A program made the position numbers and the translations under genes. The notes under the pieces are model-generated. The model was not told the DNA's origin, made no database searches, and was given only the letters and a program-made list of their open reading frames with translations. This document shows positions 7,175-8,419 of a DNA stretch of 8,419 nt, piece after piece. How positions within the stretch are numbered: the first letter of the stretch is position 1; every line of letters starts with the position of its first letter. This stretch comes from NZQO01 sp964639255 (GTDB lineage: Bacteria > Bacteroidota > Bacteroidia > Flavobacteriales > Flavobacteriaceae), in contig CAZXDP010000081.1 of NCBI GenBank assembly GCA_964639255.1, forward strand, positions 1 to 8,419, in the 5' to 3' direction.

Positions 7175-7193
7175 TTGCCGCCAGAGGCGGCAA
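7175..7193 (-). other. intercistronic hairpin, 8-bp perfect stem
   Basis: TTGCCGCC (7175-7182) and GGCGGCAA (7186-7193) are perfect inverted repeats around a three-base loop. The hairpin lies between exbD and tonB. No T-run follows it in the direction of transcription, so an intrinsic terminator is unlikely. It may protect the upstream mRNA from decay or mark a processing site, or be a small dispersed palindrome. Confidence 0.7.
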
Positions 7194-7213
7194 AGCGACT
7201 GCCGTTGGCCCGA

Positions 7214-7229
7214 CCCCAACGTGTTGGGG
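7214..7229 (-). other. intercistronic hairpin, 6-7-bp stem
   Basis: CCCCAAC (7214-7220) and GTTGGGG (7223-7229) form a perfect inverted repeat, realistically a six-pair stem with a four-base loop. It is the middle of three hairpins between exbD and tonB. No T-tract follows on the minus strand. Confidence 0.65.
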
Positions 7230-7232
7230 GAA

Positions 7233-7252
7233 CGCCCAAATTAATTGGGGCG
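7233..7252 (-). other. hairpin spanning the exbD stop codon
   Basis: The segment 7233-7237 (CGCCC) pairs with 7248-7252 (GGGCG), optionally extended by AA/TT pairs with one bulge. The exbD stop codon (7243-7241) lies in the loop region. It resembles its neighbour at 7214-7229, since both carry CCCCAA/TTGGGG-like arms. It may be part of a structured end of the exbBD message. Confidence 0.45.
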
Positions 7253-7633
7253 TACCGCTAAAACGACTTTAAAGTTATTTTTATTGGCTACGTCCATAAC
7301 GAAAACGGCATCTTCTATGGGCACCCCCTCTTCTGCGCGCAATATTATGGTAGGCTCTTCTTGACCGACCAAAATGGCCTGCAGCTCTTTCTCGATACTG
7401 TACTCGCTTACGCGCTCTTTATTGACATAATAGGCTCCGTCCTTGGTGATGCTCACGGAGGCCTTTTGCACATTGGTGGTTTTCCCCTTGGCTTTGGGCA
7501 AGATCAAATCGAGCGCATCGGGCGTAATGGCGGGCGAGGTAAGCAGGAAGAACACCAACAGCAGGAATACGATATCGGTCATCGAGCTCATACTGAACTC
7601 GGGACTGATTTTATTTCTTCCTCGTAAATTCAT
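7241..7633 (-). CDS. exbD: ExbD/TolR-family biopolymer transport protein
   Basis: ExbD is the rotor-like partner of ExbB in the proton-driven motor that energises TonB. The 130-residue protein has a short cytoplasmic N-terminus, one transmembrane helix (about 20-36) that opens with the conserved proton-carrying Asp20 in MTDIVFLLLVFF, and a periplasmic domain (about 40-130) containing DLILPKA and the VSITKDGAYYVN strand. The ATG at 7633 overlaps the exbB stop codon by one base (TAATG), so the two subunits are probably translationally coupled. Length and motifs are normal for the family. TolR is the alternative name, but the adjacent tonB favours ExbD. Confidence 0.93.
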   Translation of the reverse strand: MNLRGRNKISPEFSMSSMTDIVFLLLVFFLLTSPAITPDALDLILPKAKGKTTNVQKASVSITKDGAYYVNKERVSEYSIEKELQAILVGQEEPTIILRAEEGVPIEDAVFVMDVANKNNFKVVLAVRPN

Positions 7634-8334
7634 TAGGCAGGTTCGTTTAGAAGGTCTAGGAAGTCTACCGCCGTGGCTTCCATTTGGTGTACCACCTTAT
7701 CGGTTCGCACCACCAGGTGGTTATAGCCCATATAGGCGATAATTCCCACGATGAGTCCTGCCACGGTCGTGGTCATCGCCGTGTAGATACCTTCTGCGAG
7801 GGCACCCATCTCTGCCTGGCCACTACTGGTTGCCAGCTGGTGGAAGGCTAAAACCATTCCGATTACGGTTCCCAAAAAACCAATCATTGGAGCTGCTCCT
7901 GCGATGGTAGCGAGAATGCTCACGTTTTTTTCAAGTTTGTATACTTCTAGCCTACCAGCGTTCTCAATAGCTGTGTTGATATCTTCCAAGGGCATGCCAA
8001 TACGTGAAATTCCCTTTTCGGTAAGGCGCGACACGGGGGTGTTCTGCTGTGCGCAAAGCATCTTGGCGCTCTGGATATTTCCATTGGCCACGTTATCGCG
8101 AATTTGATTCATAAAATTGCTATCCAATTTCGAGGCTGCCTTGATGGCAAACAACCGTTCAAAATAGATATAAACCGCTACAAAAAGCAGGACGAAGAGC
8201 ACCCCAATGATGATTTGAGCCCCAAGCCCACCATTCATAATAAGTTCCAGCACGGAAAGGGTCTTTTCGGTCGCTTCGGGCTCCAGGGCCTGGGCCGTCT
8301 CGTCGACGCCTTCCTGTATGAAAGAGTTTAGCAT
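7633..8334 (-). CDS. exbB: MotA/TolQ/ExbB-family proton channel protein
   Basis: ExbB forms the pentameric inner-membrane channel around ExbD that converts proton flow into motion of TonB. The 233-residue protein has an acidic N-terminal segment (1-35), a first transmembrane helix (about 37-58), a cytoplasmic loop (about 60-135), and two long helices (about 138-165 and 187-207). The FLGTVIGM stretch includes Thr156, and the TAMTTT cluster lies at 185-190; threonines at these places line the proton path in characterised ExbB and MotA proteins. The ATG at 8334 follows an A/T-rich leader. It is the first gene of the minus-strand block visible here, and 85 bp of upstream DNA hold a promoter candidate and a large inverted repeat. 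Confidence 0.94.
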   Translation of the reverse strand: MLNSFIQEGVDETAQALEPEATEKTLSVLELIMNGGLGAQIIIGVLFVLLFVAVYIYFERLFAIKAASKLDSNFMNQIRDNVANGNIQSAKMLCAQQNTPVSRLTEKGISRIGMPLEDINTAIENAGRLEVYKLEKNVSILATIAGAAPMIGFLGTVIGMVLAFHQLATSSGQAEMGALAEGIYTAMTTTVAGLIVGIIAYMGYNHLVVRTDKVVHQMEATAVDFLDLLNEPA

Positions 8335-8357
8335 AAAATACGTTTGGTTTTTATGGA

Positions 8358-8388
8358 TAACGATAATAGGTTCAATTTAGTGTTCAAA
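8358..8388 (-). promoter_or_regulatory. possible promoter for the exbB-exbD-tonB block
   Basis: On the minus strand TTTG (8388-8385) is followed after 19 bases by TATCGTTA (8365-8358). The spacing is ideal for a Bacteroidota promoter, but the second element matches TAnnTTTG at only four of six defined positions. The implied leader would be short, about 15-20 bases, before the exbB ATG at 8334. The upstream half of the element lies inside the inverted repeat at 8383-8413. Confidence 0.35.
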
Positions 8389-8413
8389 CAACTTACATCA
8401 CCAGTTGTTTGAA
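8383..8413. promoter_or_regulatory. perfect 11-bp inverted repeat upstream of exbB (operator candidate)
   Basis: TTCAAACAACT (8383-8393) and AGTTGTTTGAA (8403-8413) are exact reverse complements separated by nine bases. The arm centres are 20 bp apart, about two helical turns, which suits a dimeric DNA-binding protein. No T-run follows the dyad on either strand, so it is a poor intrinsic terminator. It overlaps the -33-like element of the presumed exbB promoter. Its regulator is not visible here, and the upstream gene lies outside the window. Confidence 0.5.
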
Positions 8414-8419
8414 AAGAAG

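Noticed and set aside
1..8419. A mobile element, defence island or CRISPR array
   Set aside because: No transposase, integrase, nuclease, toxin-antitoxin pair, direct-repeat array or att-like duplication of the tRNA end was seen; the tRNA 3' end, where integration would occur, lies outside the window.

Overview
The window reads as chromosomal DNA from a member of the Bacteroidota, most likely a Flavobacteriaceae-type marine or soil bacterium. The supporting signs are a C-terminal type IX secretion (T9SS) sorting domain, promoters of the TTTG-N19-TAnnTTTG class, A-rich translation starts with little Shine-Dalgarno signal, and a TonB whose C-terminus resembles flavobacterial energy transducers. 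Base composition is mid-range and even. I see no phage, transposase, integrase, CRISPR array or defence gene.

Layout. Positions 1-55 (minus) are the 5' part of a tRNA-Val(TAC) gene cut by the window edge. It has a recognisable Bacteroidota promoter at 114-144 and a strongly structured leader. Divergent from it, 253-2523 (plus) encodes a class A penicillin-binding protein (PBP1A-like) that starts at TTG. Its stop codon directly abuts the stop codon of a five-gene block on the minus strand. In transcription order that block is exbB (8334-7633), exbD (7633-7241), tonB (7123-6302), a large Asp-box beta-propeller protein with a lipobox and a T9SS C-terminal domain (6239-3753), and folC (3741-2524).

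How they work together. ExbB-ExbD-TonB form the inner-membrane motor that passes the proton-motive force to TonB-dependent outer-membrane transporters, and exbB and exbD share a TAATG stop/start overlap. The Asp-box protein is a predicted exported surface protein, apparently lodged between tonB and folC. FolC makes folylpolyglutamates and is probably co-expressed because it lies just downstream. The PBP builds peptidoglycan and is transcribed towards this block.

The most notable points are: an apparent ATA start codon for folC; zero-base spacing between convergent stop codons; both a lipobox and a T9SS C-terminal domain in one protein; three hairpins between exbD and tonB; and a perfect 11-bp inverted repeat overlapping the presumed exbB promoter. 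None amounts to a clearly new biological system; most of the window is ordinary housekeeping sequence.
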